Source: Pseudomonadota bacterium (GTDB taxonomy: Bacteria > Pseudomonadota > Alphaproteobacteria > Reyranellales > Reyranellaceae). Taken from it: a stretch of 64,000 nucleotides of DNA. Position 1 is the first letter of the stretch. Each line of letters opens with the position of its first letter. The position numbers were made by a program, and so were the translations under genes. The notes under the pieces were generated by a model that saw only the letters and a list, made by a program, of their open reading frames with translations, searched no databases and had not been told where the DNA came from. Location: positions 83,765 to 147,764 of the forward strand of contig JAFEFF010000169.1 of the NCBI GenBank assembly GCA_018240745.1, given 5' to 3'. Positions 16,926 through 24,332 of this stretch are shown here, piece by piece.

Positions 16926-17471
16926 CTAGAAGGCGAGGTCGTACGCCGCTTCCTCGCGGTAGACCGAGCCCGAGCGGTTCTGGCGGCTGGAGTAGAGCGC
17001 GAAGTGGTCGGCGAGCCAGGGGCCGGCCTGGAAGGTCGAGTGGCTCGCCATGAACTGGGCGATGTGGTGGCCGGTCTCGGCGCCGGAGGAGAAGCGCGCC
17101 AGGGTCACGTGCGGGCGGAACTTGCGCCGCTCGAGGGCGATGCCGCAGTTGCGCGCCACGGTCGACACCTTCTGCTGCAGCCAGTCGAGCCGGTCGTTCC
17201 TGGCGACGAGCGCGACCAGCGCCTTGGGCTGCTTGCCGCTGGAGAACTGCTCGACGCCCGACATCGCGACCGGGAAGCGCGGGCCGGCAATGTCCGACAG
17301 CTCCTCGACGAGGTCGTGCATGGCGCCGGCCTGCACCTCGCCGGCGAAGCACAGCGTCACATGGAAATTCTCCGTCGGCACCCAGCGCGCATCGGGCACG
17401 CCCGACTGCAACGTCGAGAGTTCGTCGGCGATTTCTTCAGGGATGGGAAGAGCGATGAACAGCCTGGGCAT
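16926..17471 (-). CDS. thpR: RNA 2',3'-cyclic phosphodiesterase
   Basis: 181-residue 2H phosphoesterase. Both catalytic HxT motifs are present: FHVTLCF near residues 36-42 and RPHVTLAR near 119-126. It opens 2',3'-cyclic phosphate ends of RNA (LigT/ThpR family). MPRLFIALPIPEEI is the canonical N-terminus, so the ATG at 17471 is secure. It overlaps the upstream GDSL esterase gene by 35 bases in another frame, so the two form an operon with likely translational coupling. Confidence 0.93.
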   Translation of the reverse strand: MPRLFIALPIPEEIADELSTLQSGVPDARWVPTENFHVTLCFAGEVQAGAMHDLVEELSDIAGPRFPVAMSGVEQFSSGKQPKALVALVARNDRLDWLQQKVSTVARNCGIALERRKFRPHVTLARFSSGAETGHHIAQFMASHSTFQAGPWLADHFALYSSRQNRSGSVYREEAAYDLAF

Positions 17472-18123
17472 CGTCGAGATTCTTGGTCACGAAGGGCAGC
17501 AGCTTGTCGGCAACGATTTGCGCGCCCCTCGGGTTGGGATGGAGCCCGTCGGCCTGGTTGAGCGCCGGATCCTGCGCCACGCCGTCGAGGATGAACGGAT
17601 AGAGCGGCACCTTGTACTTGTCGGCGATGCGTTTGTAGAGGCCGTCGAAGGCCGTGACGTAGTCCGACCCGAGATTGCGCGGCGCCATCATGCCGGCGAG
17701 CCACACGGTGACGTGCGCGGCCTGCAGCTTCTCGACGATCGCGGCGAGGTTCTTCTCGGTGGCCGCGGGATCGATGCCGCGCAGCGCGTCGTTGCCGCCC
17801 AGCTCGACCAGCACGATGTCGGGCCGGTCGGCCAGCATCCAGTCGAGCCGGTCGAGGCCGCCCGCCGTGGTATCGCCGGACACACCCTGGTTGAGCACCG
17901 TCACATTGCGGCCCTGCGCCTTCAGCGCCGCCTCGAGCCGCACCGGGAAGGCCTGCTCGGGCCTGATGCCGTAGCCCGCCGCCAGGCTGTCGCCGAGCAC
18001 CGCTATCTTGACCGGGCTTTGTGCATTGGCCGGCCCCCAACCGCCGAGGAGAGCGAACAGCAGGACAAGCAGCAGTGAATTGACCGGCGCCGCAAAACGA
18101 CCATATGCAAAGGCAAGATTCAT
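17437..18123 (-). CDS. GDSL/SGNH esterase, TesA-like arylesterase
   Basis: 228-residue secreted SGNH hydrolase. A signal peptide (NSLLLVLLFALLGGWGPANAQ, cleavage near residue 36) precedes block I VLGDSLAAGYG (Ser), block III GGNDALRG (Asn) and block V DGLHPN (Asp, His). The E. coli homologue TesA is a periplasmic thioesterase/lysophospholipase and is likewise divergent from ybbA. Here the separation is negative: this ATG (18123-18121) and that of the ABC ATPase (18122-18124) share bases of one CATG. Each promoter must therefore lie inside the other coding region or further off. Confidence 0.92.
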   Translation of the reverse strand: MNLAFAYGRFAAPVNSLLLVLLFALLGGWGPANAQSPVKIAVLGDSLAAGYGIRPEQAFPVRLEAALKAQGRNVTVLNQGVSGDTTAGGLDRLDWMLADRPDIVLVELGGNDALRGIDPAATEKNLAAIVEKLQAAHVTVWLAGMMAPRNLGSDYVTAFDGLYKRIADKYKVPLYPFILDGVAQDPALNQADGLHPNPRGAQIVADKLLPFVTKNLDDAQAVHRSSHP

Positions 18124-18838
18124 GGCCGTGACCGTCCCGCACCCGATTGTCCGCTTCGCCGATGTCCATCTCGACATGGCAAGCGATGCCGGCATGGTCA
18201 ATATCCTGCGCGGCATCACGCTCGACATCGCCTCGGGCGAGATCGCGGCGGTCGTCGGCCCGTCCGGGGCCGGCAAATCCAGCCTGATGATGGTGGCGGG
18301 CGGCCTCGAACACGCCACCTCGGGGCGGGTCGAGGTGGTCGGCCACGATCTCGCGCCGCTCGACGACGATGCGCGGGCGCGCCTGCGCCGCGACCATATC
18401 GGCATCGTCTTCCAGGGCTTTCATCTCATCCCGACCATGACGGCCCTGGAGAACGTCGCACTCCCTCTCGAGTTCGCCGGCCGAAGCGATGCCTTCGAGG
18501 CGGCGCAGGGTGCCCTCGAACGGGTCGGGCTCGGCCGTCGCCTCGGCCACTATCCGGCGCAGCTCTCGGGCGGCGAGCAGCAGCGCGTCGCGGTCGCGCG
18601 GGCATTCGTCGGCCGGCCGAAGCTTCTTCTCGCCGACGAGCCGACCGGCAATCTCGACGGCGCGACCGGCAAGCAGGTGATGGACCTGCTGTTCGAACTG
18701 GCCCGCGCCGAGCGGGCGACGCTCATCCTGATCACGCACGACATGGCGCTGGCCGAACGCTGCGACCGCATCCTGCGCATCGCCGACGGCGTGGTGGTGG
18801 GCGATCAGCGCCTGCCGCAGGCGCTCGCCGCGCAATGA
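18122..18838 (+). CDS. ABC transporter ATP-binding protein (YbbA/LolD-like)
   Basis: 238-residue ABC ATPase. Walker A GPSGAGKS (about 51-58), Q-loop FQGFHL, signature LSGGEQQRVAVARAF, Walker B LLLADEPTGNLDG and switch His in ITHDMA are all intact. DEPTGNLDG places it in the MacB/LolD/YbbA branch that works with FtsX-type permeases. The permease gene follows after 46 bases of palindromic element. The E. coli ybbA-ybbP pair next to tesA has the same arrangement. The ATG at 18122 overlaps the esterase start codon on the other strand; a GTG at 18128 is an alternative. Confidence 0.93.
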   Translation: MAVTVPHPIVRFADVHLDMASDAGMVNILRGITLDIASGEIAAVVGPSGAGKSSLMMVAGGLEHATSGRVEVVGHDLAPLDDDARARLRRDHIGIVFQGFHLIPTMTALENVALPLEFAGRSDAFEAAQGALERVGLGRRLGHYPAQLSGGEQQRVAVARAFVGRPKLLLADEPTGNLDGATGKQVMDLLFELARAERATLILITHDMALAERCDRILRIADGVVVGDQRLPQALAAQ

Positions 18839-18846
18839 GCACTCTT

Positions 18847-18929
18847 GCCGGACCGCGGGCCTCTGGCCCGCCTCGTACGCGCATATGAATGCGCTCTATC
18901 AGGAGCGGGCCAGAGGCCCGCGGTCCGGC
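18847..18929. repeat. palindromic element, copy 3, extending into the permease gene
   Basis: 83-bp inverted repeat with arms GCCGGACCGCGGGCCTCTGG and its mirror, around a centre containing GCGCATATGAATGCGC. It uses the GGACCGCGGGCC arm type shared with the copies at 47813, 49722 and 52301. Unlike the others it lies partly in coding sequence: the only good start codon of the FtsX-type permease (ATG 18885) is in its centre and the whole right arm is translated. Confidence 0.85.
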
Positions 18930-21452
18930 AAGACGCTGCGCCTCGCCTTCACCCTGGCGCGGCGCGAGATGCGCAGCGGGCTGACCGGCTTCCGGCTGTT
19001 CCTCGCATGCCTTGCGCTCGGCGTCGGCGCGATCGCCGCGATCCTGTCGTTCAGCCGGGCGGTGCAGGAAGGCCTGAACGCCGACGCGCGCGAGCTTCTG
19101 GGCGGCGACGTCGCGATCTCGCTGCTGTCGCGCGAGGCGACCCCCGATCAGGTCGCCTGGCTGCGGACGCAGGGTACGCTGACGCGCTGGCTGGACAGCC
19201 GCTCGATGGCGCGGCCGGTGAAGCAGGACGGCAAGCCGGCGCTGGTGCAGCTCAAGGCGGTCGAGCCGGCCTATCCGCTGTATGGCGCCGTCGAGCTGCA
19301 AGGCGGCGGCTCCCTCGCCGATGCGCTCGCGACGCGGGACGGCGTGTGGGGCGCGGCGGTCGAGGAGGCGGCGCTGCAGCGCATGAATGCCGTGGTCGGC
19401 GACAAGCTGAAGGTCGGCGATGCGGTGGTCGAGATCCGGGCGGTGATCGCGCGCGAGCCCGATCGCGGCGTGAACGCGTTCGCGAGCCTCGGCCCGCGCC
19501 TGATGATCCCGCTCGGCGCGATCGCCCAGTCCGGCCTGGTGCAGCAGGGCAGCCTGCTGACCTGGGAATATCGCCTGCGCCTGCCCGCGGGAGCATCGGA
19601 CCTCGATGAGATCGATCGCATGAAGGCCAGGTTTCCCGACGCCGGCTGGCGGGTGAGGGGGCTGGGCGATGCCGGCGGCGGCCTGCAGTTCTGGCTCAAT
19701 CGCCTGACGCAATTCCTGAGCCTGGTCGGGCTGTCGGCGCTGCTGGTCGGCGGGGTCGGCGTCGGCAATGCCGTTTCGAGCTTCCTGTCGGCGCGGCTGC
19801 GCACCATCGCGACGATGAAGTGCCTGGGCGCACCCGGGCGGCTGGTGTTCGTCACCTATTTCCTGCAGATCGCGGCGCTGGCGCTGCTCGGCGTGGTCGT
19901 CGGCGTGGTGCTCGGCGCAGCCTTGCCGTTCCTCGCCAGGTCGGCGATCGCCGAGCTGCTGCCGTTGCGCGCGCGGATCGACATCTATGTCCGGCCGCTG
20001 CTGACCGCCGGCGTCTTCGGCCTGCTGGTGTCGCTGCTGTTCGCGTTGCTGCCGCTGCTGCGTGCCCGGGCGGTCTCCGCTGCGACCTTGATGCGCGGTG
20101 CCGCGGTTGGCCAGCGGCGCATCGTCTTCCGCGAGCTGGCGCTGATCGTCGCCGCGGTGGTCGTGCTCGCCGGCTTCACGGTGTACGTCGCCCCCGAGCG
20201 CCGCACCGCGGGCTGGTTCGTGCTGGGCGCGATCGGCGCCTTCATCGCCTTCCCGTTGCTCGCGCGCGGGCTGATGTGGGTCGCCGCGCGTGTCGGCAAG
20301 CCGAGGCTCGCCGCGCTCCGGCTGGCGCTCGCCAATCTCCATCGTCCGGGCTCGCCGACGCCGGTCGTCATGCTGTCGCTGGGCCTCGGGCTTACCGTGC
20401 TGGTGGCGACGGCGCTGATCGAGGGCAATCTCCGCGCGCAGATCACCGAGCGTATCCCGAAGAACGCGCCGGCCTTCTTCTTCGTCGATATCCAGAGCTC
20501 GCAGATCGCCGACTTCGAGAAGGCCATCGCCGCGGTCCCCGGCGCGGGCCAGCTCGAGGCGGTGCCGTCCCTGCGCGGCCGCATCGCCAGGATCGCCGGC
20601 CAGCCGGTGAGCCGGATCAAGGTGCCGACCGATGCGCGCTGGGCGGTCGACAGCGACCGCGGCGTCACCTATTCGGCGACGCCGCCGGAGGGCGCGCGGA
20701 TCGTCGCCGGCGAATGGTGGCCGCCCGACTATCACGGCCCGCAGCTCGTCTCGTTCGATGCCGAGCTCGCCAGGGCGTTCGGCATCGGCGTCGGCGACAC
20801 CATCACCGTCAACATCCTCGGCCGCGACATCGAGGCCCGCATCGCCTCGCTGCGGCGGATCGAATGGCAGACGCTGTCGATCAACTTCGTGTTCGTCTTC
20901 TCGCCCGGCCTGCTCGACAAGGCGCCGCACACCTATCTCGCGACGGTGAAAGCGACGCCCGAGGCCGAGGACAGGATCTTCGAGGCGGTCACCGGCCGCT
21001 TCCCCAACGTCACCGTGGTGCGTATTCGCGACGCCATCGACACGGCCTCGGAGGTGCTGGGCAATATCGGCCTGGCGGTGCGGGTGATCGGCCTGCTCAG
21101 CATCCTGGCCGGCATCCTGGTGCTCGCCGGCGCCATGCTGGCGACCCAGCGGCGGCGCATCCACGAGGCGGTCGTGATGAAGGTGCTGGGCGCTACCCGC
21201 GCGCGCATTGCCGGCACTTTCGCCTGGGAATTCGCCGCCCTCGGGCTGGCGACGGCGCTGGCGGCCCTGGCGGTGGGGACGGTCGCGGCGTACCTGGTGG
21301 TCCGCAATCTGATGGGGCTCGGCTGGACCTTCCTGCCGACGGTCGCCGTCGCGGTCGCCCTGGGGGCGATGGCGCTCACCCTGGCGTTCGGGCTGGCCGG
21401 CACCCTGGCAGCCCTGCGACAGCGGCCATTGGCCCTGCTTCGCAACGAATAA
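18885..21452 (+). CDS. ABC transporter permease, FtsX/YbbP-like
   Basis: 855-residue MacB/FtsX-type permease. Membrane segments lie near 31-55, then a block around 265-430 and a C-terminal block near 725-850, with large periplasmic domains between; FtsX motifs are GVGVGNAVSSFLSARLRTIATMK and TQRRRIHEAVVMKVLGATR. It forms the export or lipoprotein-handling complex with the upstream ATPase. The first 15 codons (MNALYQERARGPRSG) come from palindromic element copy 3. No ATG, GTG or ribosome site is visible between the element and the conserved TLRLAFTLARREMRSG, so the element appears to have supplied the start. Confidence 0.9.
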   Translation: MNALYQERARGPRSGKTLRLAFTLARREMRSGLTGFRLFLACLALGVGAIAAILSFSRAVQEGLNADARELLGGDVAISLLSREATPDQVAWLRTQGTLTRWLDSRSMARPVKQDGKPALVQLKAVEPAYPLYGAVELQGGGSLADALATRDGVWGAAVEEAALQRMNAVVGDKLKVGDAVVEIRAVIAREPDRGVNAFASLGPRLMIPLGAIAQSGLVQQGSLLTWEYRLRLPAGASDLDEIDRMKARFPDAGWRVRGLGDAGGGLQFWLNRLTQFLSLVGLSALLVGGVGVGNAVSSFLSARLRTIATMKCLGAPGRLVFVTYFLQIAALALLGVVVGVVLGAALPFLARSAIAELLPLRARIDIYVRPLLTAGVFGLLVSLLFALLPLLRARAVSAATLMRGAAVGQRRIVFRELALIVAAVVVLAGFTVYVAPERRTAGWFVLGAIGAFIAFPLLARGLMWVAARVGKPRLAALRLALANLHRPGSPTPVVMLSLGLGLTVLVATALIEGNLRAQITERIPKNAPAFFFVDIQSSQIADFEKAIAAVPGAGQLEAVPSLRGRIARIAGQPVSRIKVPTDARWAVDSDRGVTYSATPPEGARIVAGEWWPPDYHGPQLVSFDAELARAFGIGVGDTITVNILGRDIEARIASLRRIEWQTLSINFVFVFSPGLLDKAPHTYLATVKATPEAEDRIFEAVTGRFPNVTVVRIRDAIDTASEVLGNIGLAVRVIGLLSILAGILVLAGAMLATQRRRIHEAVVMKVLGATRARIAGTFAWEFAALGLATALAALAVGTVAAYLVVRNLMGLGWTFLPTVAVAVALGAMALTLAFGLAGTLAALRQRPLALLRNE

Positions 21453-21574
21453 GGCCGAATTCCGGCACCGGTGGGTGGCGTTACCCCTACCGAACGTCCT
21501 TGATTCAGACGCGCTGCGTGCCCACATTGGCGGCGAAGGGGCGCGCTCAACGAGGCCTCTCGGAGGCGAGGGAT

Positions 21575-22327
21575 ATGGCAAACCAGAACTTCAACACTTT
21601 TGGCCGCGGCGGCGTGATCGCCGACCAGGCATCGTTCGATGTCGGTCTGCGCCAGCACATGATCCGCGTCTACAACTACATGGCGTCCGGCCTGGCCCTG
21701 TCGGGCATTGTGGCCTTCGCCCTGTTCAGCTCGACCGAGCTGGCCAGCCTGTTCTTTCAAGTGACGCCGGACGGCCGGGTGGCCGGCCTGAACATCCTTG
21801 GCTGGGTGGCAATCCTAGCGCCGCTCGGCCTGTTGCTGCTGACCGGTTTCCGCGCCGCGCAGATGAGCGTCGGGGCGATCCAGGCCGTCTACTGGGCGGT
21901 CACCGCGCTGATGGGCGTCAGCCTGTCGCTGCTGCTGTTCCGCTACACCGGCGCGTCGGTCGCCCGCACCTTCTTCGTGACGGCGGCGGCGTTCGGCGGC
22001 CTCAGCCTGTACGGCTACACCACCAAGCGGGATCTGTCGGCCTTCGGCAAGTTCCTGTTCATGGGCCTGATCGGCATCATCCTGGCCGGCCTGGTGAACA
22101 TGATCTGGCCGTCGGGCACGATGACCTTCGTCATCTCGGTCGCGGGCGTGCTGATCTTCTCGGGCCTGATCGCCTACGACACCCAGACGATCAAGGAGCA
22201 GTACTCCGAGGCGTATGGCACGGCGGCGGCCGAGAAGGTCGCCATCTTCGGTGCGCTCAGCCTCTACCTCGACTTCGTGAACCTGTTCCAGTTCCTGATG
22301 AGCTTCATGGGACAGAGCCGCGACTAA
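21575..22327 (+). CDS. Bax inhibitor-1/YccA family membrane protein
   Basis: 250-residue polytopic protein with about seven membrane segments from residue 34 on. GLRQHMIRVYNYMASGLALSG is the family start and LSLYLDFVNLFQFLM near the end carries the conserved Asp. In E. coli YccA modulates FtsH; BI-1 relatives conduct Ca2+ or protons. AGGCGAGGG ahead of ATG 21575 is an acceptable ribosome site. A strong intrinsic terminator follows at 22353-22380, so it is probably monocistronic. Confidence 0.93.
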   Translation: MANQNFNTFGRGGVIADQASFDVGLRQHMIRVYNYMASGLALSGIVAFALFSSTELASLFFQVTPDGRVAGLNILGWVAILAPLGLLLLTGFRAAQMSVGAIQAVYWAVTALMGVSLSLLLFRYTGASVARTFFVTAAAFGGLSLYGYTTKRDLSAFGKFLFMGLIGIILAGLVNMIWPSGTMTFVISVAGVLIFSGLIAYDTQTIKEQYSEAYGTAAAEKVAIFGALSLYLDFVNLFQFLMSFMGQSRD

Positions 22328-22352
22328 CCGGGTCACGACTTGAGACCGCAGG

Positions 22353-22380
22353 CGCCCGGGCCGAAAGGCCCGGGCGTTTT
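22353..22380 (+). terminator. intrinsic terminator after the Bax inhibitor-1 family gene
   Basis: Perfect 10-bp GC stem CGCCCGGGCC / GGCCCGGGCG with a GAAA tetraloop, then TTTT. A textbook Rho-independent terminator 25 bases after the stop codon. The nhaA start lies only 5-17 bases beyond it. Confidence 0.9.
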
Positions 22381-22397
22381 GCCGTATGCATGGTCCC

Positions 22398-23519
22398 ATG
22401 AAGCGCTGGTTGGCCTTCCTGCAGAGCGACGCGGGCAGCGCGCTGCCCCTGCTGGCCGCCGCGGTACTGGCGCTGGTGCTCGCCAATTCGCCATTCGGCG
22501 CGGGAGTCGTCCACGTCCTGCACGCCGACGTCGCGCACGATTCGCTGGTGCACTGGATCGACGACGGCCTGATGGTCGTGTTCTTCCTGCTGGTCGGCAT
22601 GGAGATCAAGCGCGAGGTCGTGGCGGGCGAGCTGTCGCGGCCATCGCAGGTCGCCCTGCCGGTCGCGGGCGCCCTGGGCGGCATCCTGCTGCCGGCGGCG
22701 ATCTACGCCGCACTGAACCGGCACGACGGCGCGGCGCTCAACGGCTGGGCGATCCCGTCGGCGACCGACATCGCCTTCGCCGCGGCCATCGTCGGGGTGC
22801 TGGGCGCCAGGCGAGTGCCGCCGTCGTTGCGGCTGTTCCTGCTGACCCTGGCGATCGTCGACGATCTCGCCGCGATCGCCATCATCGCCGTGTTCTACAC
22901 CGCGCAACTGTCGGCGCTGGCGTTGCTGCTGGCCGGGCTGTGCATCCTCGCCCTGGTCGCGCTGAATGCGCTCGGCGTCGGGCGCATGCCGCCCTATCTT
23001 CTGGTCGGCATCGTGCTCTGGCTGTGCGTGCTCGACTCGGGCGTGCATGCGACCCTGGCCGGCGTCGTGCTGGCCTTCTGCCTTCCGCTGGGCGAGGCCT
23101 TCGACCGACTGGAACATGTGCTCCGGCCATGGGTCCTCTATCTCGTGCTGCCGCTGTTCGCCTTCGCCAACTCCGGCCTCGATCTCGGCGCGGTGGACGC
23201 GGCCATGGTGCGCGATCCGATCGTGATCGGCATCGTCGCCGGGCTGTTCTTCGGCAAGCAGGTCGGCATCTTCGCGGGCGCTGCGTTGCTGATCGCCTGC
23301 GGCGCGGCGAGGCTGCCGGCCGGCGCGACCTGGCGGCAGCTCTATGGCGTCGCGGTGTGCGGCGGCATCGGCTTCACCATGAGCCTGTTCATCGGCACCC
23401 TGGCCTTCGGGAACGACGGCAAGCTCGCACTGGTGCAGCTCGGCGTGCTGGCCGGCTCGCTGCTCTCGGCCTCGTTGGGATATGCACTTCTGGCAGGGCA
23501 CCGGCCCCGTCGGCGGTGA
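22398..23519 (+). CDS. nhaA: Na+/H+ antiporter NhaA
   Basis: 373 residues from ATG 22398 (an in-frame ATG at 22386 would add four). Inner-membrane antiporter with about 12 segments. Key residues are present: Asp in SATDIAFA (E. coli Asp133) and the LAIVDDLAAI pair (Asp163/Asp164), plus GVHATLAGVV and GGIGFTMSLFI. Exchanges Na+ for protons in pH and salt homeostasis. No Shine-Dalgarno is evident because the start follows directly on the upstream terminator, so initiation may be weak or leaderless. The HxlR gene follows 44 bases later. Confidence 0.93.
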   Translation: MKRWLAFLQSDAGSALPLLAAAVLALVLANSPFGAGVVHVLHADVAHDSLVHWIDDGLMVVFFLLVGMEIKREVVAGELSRPSQVALPVAGALGGILLPAAIYAALNRHDGAALNGWAIPSATDIAFAAAIVGVLGARRVPPSLRLFLLTLAIVDDLAAIAIIAVFYTAQLSALALLLAGLCILALVALNALGVGRMPPYLLVGIVLWLCVLDSGVHATLAGVVLAFCLPLGEAFDRLEHVLRPWVLYLVLPLFAFANSGLDLGAVDAAMVRDPIVIGIVAGLFFGKQVGIFAGAALLIACGAARLPAGATWRQLYGVAVCGGIGFTMSLFIGTLAFGNDGKLALVQLGVLAGSLLSASLGYALLAGHRPRRR

Positions 23520-23529
23520 CGGAGGCGGA

Positions 23530-23557
23530 TTGCGCGGTTTCCGCCCCGGCCTATACT
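23530..23557 (+). promoter_or_regulatory. candidate promoter of the HxlR-type gene
   Basis: TTGCGC at 23530-23535, 16-base spacer, TATACT at 23552-23557. The -10 ends six bases before the ATG at 23564, so transcription would start at or beside the start codon, giving a leaderless mRNA. Pattern match only. Confidence 0.4.
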
Positions 23558-23563
23558 TTCCGC

Positions 23564-24073
23564 ATGCGGCGCACCTCGTACGAACAGATGAATTGTTCGA
23601 TCGCTTCAGCGCTCGATGTCGTCGGCGAGCCCTGGACGCTGCTGATCGTGCGCGATGCCTTCTACGGCGTGCGCCGGTTCGACGACTTCCAGGAGAATCT
23701 CGGCATCGCCCGCAATGTGCTGACCGCGCGCTTGAAGAAGCTCGTCGAGGCCGGCGTGTTCCGCAAGACCGCCTACCGCCAGCGGCCGCTGCGCCACGAG
23801 TATCGCCTGACCGACAAGGGCGCGGCGCTGTTCACCGTGATCGTCGGCCTGAAGCAGTGGGGCGACCGGTTCGGCCCGGCGTCGAAGAACGGCAAGCCGA
23901 TGGACCTGGTGGACCGCAACGACGGCAAGCCGCTCGAGCCGGTGCTGATCGACGCGCTGAGCGGGCGCCGGATCGAGCTCACCAACGTGCGCGCGGTGGC
24001 CGGCCCCGGCGCGGTGCAAGCGACGCGCGACTTCTTCGACCGGCTGACCTTGAACAAGTCGGCGGTGCGCTGA
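23564..24073 (+). CDS. HxlR-family transcriptional regulator
   Basis: 169-residue winged-helix regulator. The HxlR signature runs from NCSIASALDVVGEPWTLLI through RRFDDFQENLGIARNVLTAR (recognition helix) to RPLRHEYRLTDKGAALF. The early Cys in MNCSIA (residue 10) is where redox- or aldehyde-sensing HxlR members carry their reactive cysteine. The C-terminal 60 residues form an extension seen in longer members. The ATG at 23564 directly follows a -10-like TATACT. Target unknown. Confidence 0.88.
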   Translation: MRRTSYEQMNCSIASALDVVGEPWTLLIVRDAFYGVRRFDDFQENLGIARNVLTARLKKLVEAGVFRKTAYRQRPLRHEYRLTDKGAALFTVIVGLKQWGDRFGPASKNGKPMDLVDRNDGKPLEPVLIDALSGRRIELTNVRAVAGPGAVQATRDFFDRLTLNKSAVR

Positions 24074-24079
24074 CTTCGA

Positions 24080-24253
24080 TCAGTCCAGTTTCCTGTCGTC
24101 GTGCTCGCGGCGCCGGCGCTCGGCGGCGTCCTTGTCGGCCGCCTTCTGCGCCTTGGTGCGACCGAAGCGCTGGCGATTGGCTTCGGCCTCGCGTTCCCGC
24201 TCGCGCCGCGCCTTGTCCTTGCGGGCCTGCCTGAGGTTGACGATTTCAGCCAT
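24080..24253 (-). CDS. DUF4169 family protein
   Basis: 57-residue highly charged protein, MAEIVNLRQARKDKARR at the start, rich in Arg, Lys and Glu and predicted to be a single long helix. This is the alphaproteobacterial DUF4169 pattern; function unknown. Convergent with the HxlR-type gene (six bases apart) and divergent from the AsmA-like gene. The longer antisense frame through the AsmA gene is an artefact of GC-rich codon bias. Confidence 0.8.
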   Translation of the reverse strand: MAEIVNLRQARKDKARREREREAEANRQRFGRTKAQKAADKDAAERRRREHDDRKLD

Positions 24254-24332
24254 CGCATCGCTCCCGATTTCTCTATGCCGTGCACAGCCGCGATGCGCTA
24301 GTCTTCGATCGAGGCGATCGAGGGAGAAACCT

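Noticed and set aside
18732..21581. 949-codon antisense frame over the ABC permease
   Set aside because: No domain, low-complexity Arg/Gln/Asp-rich translation; the sense frame is a clear FtsX-type permease.
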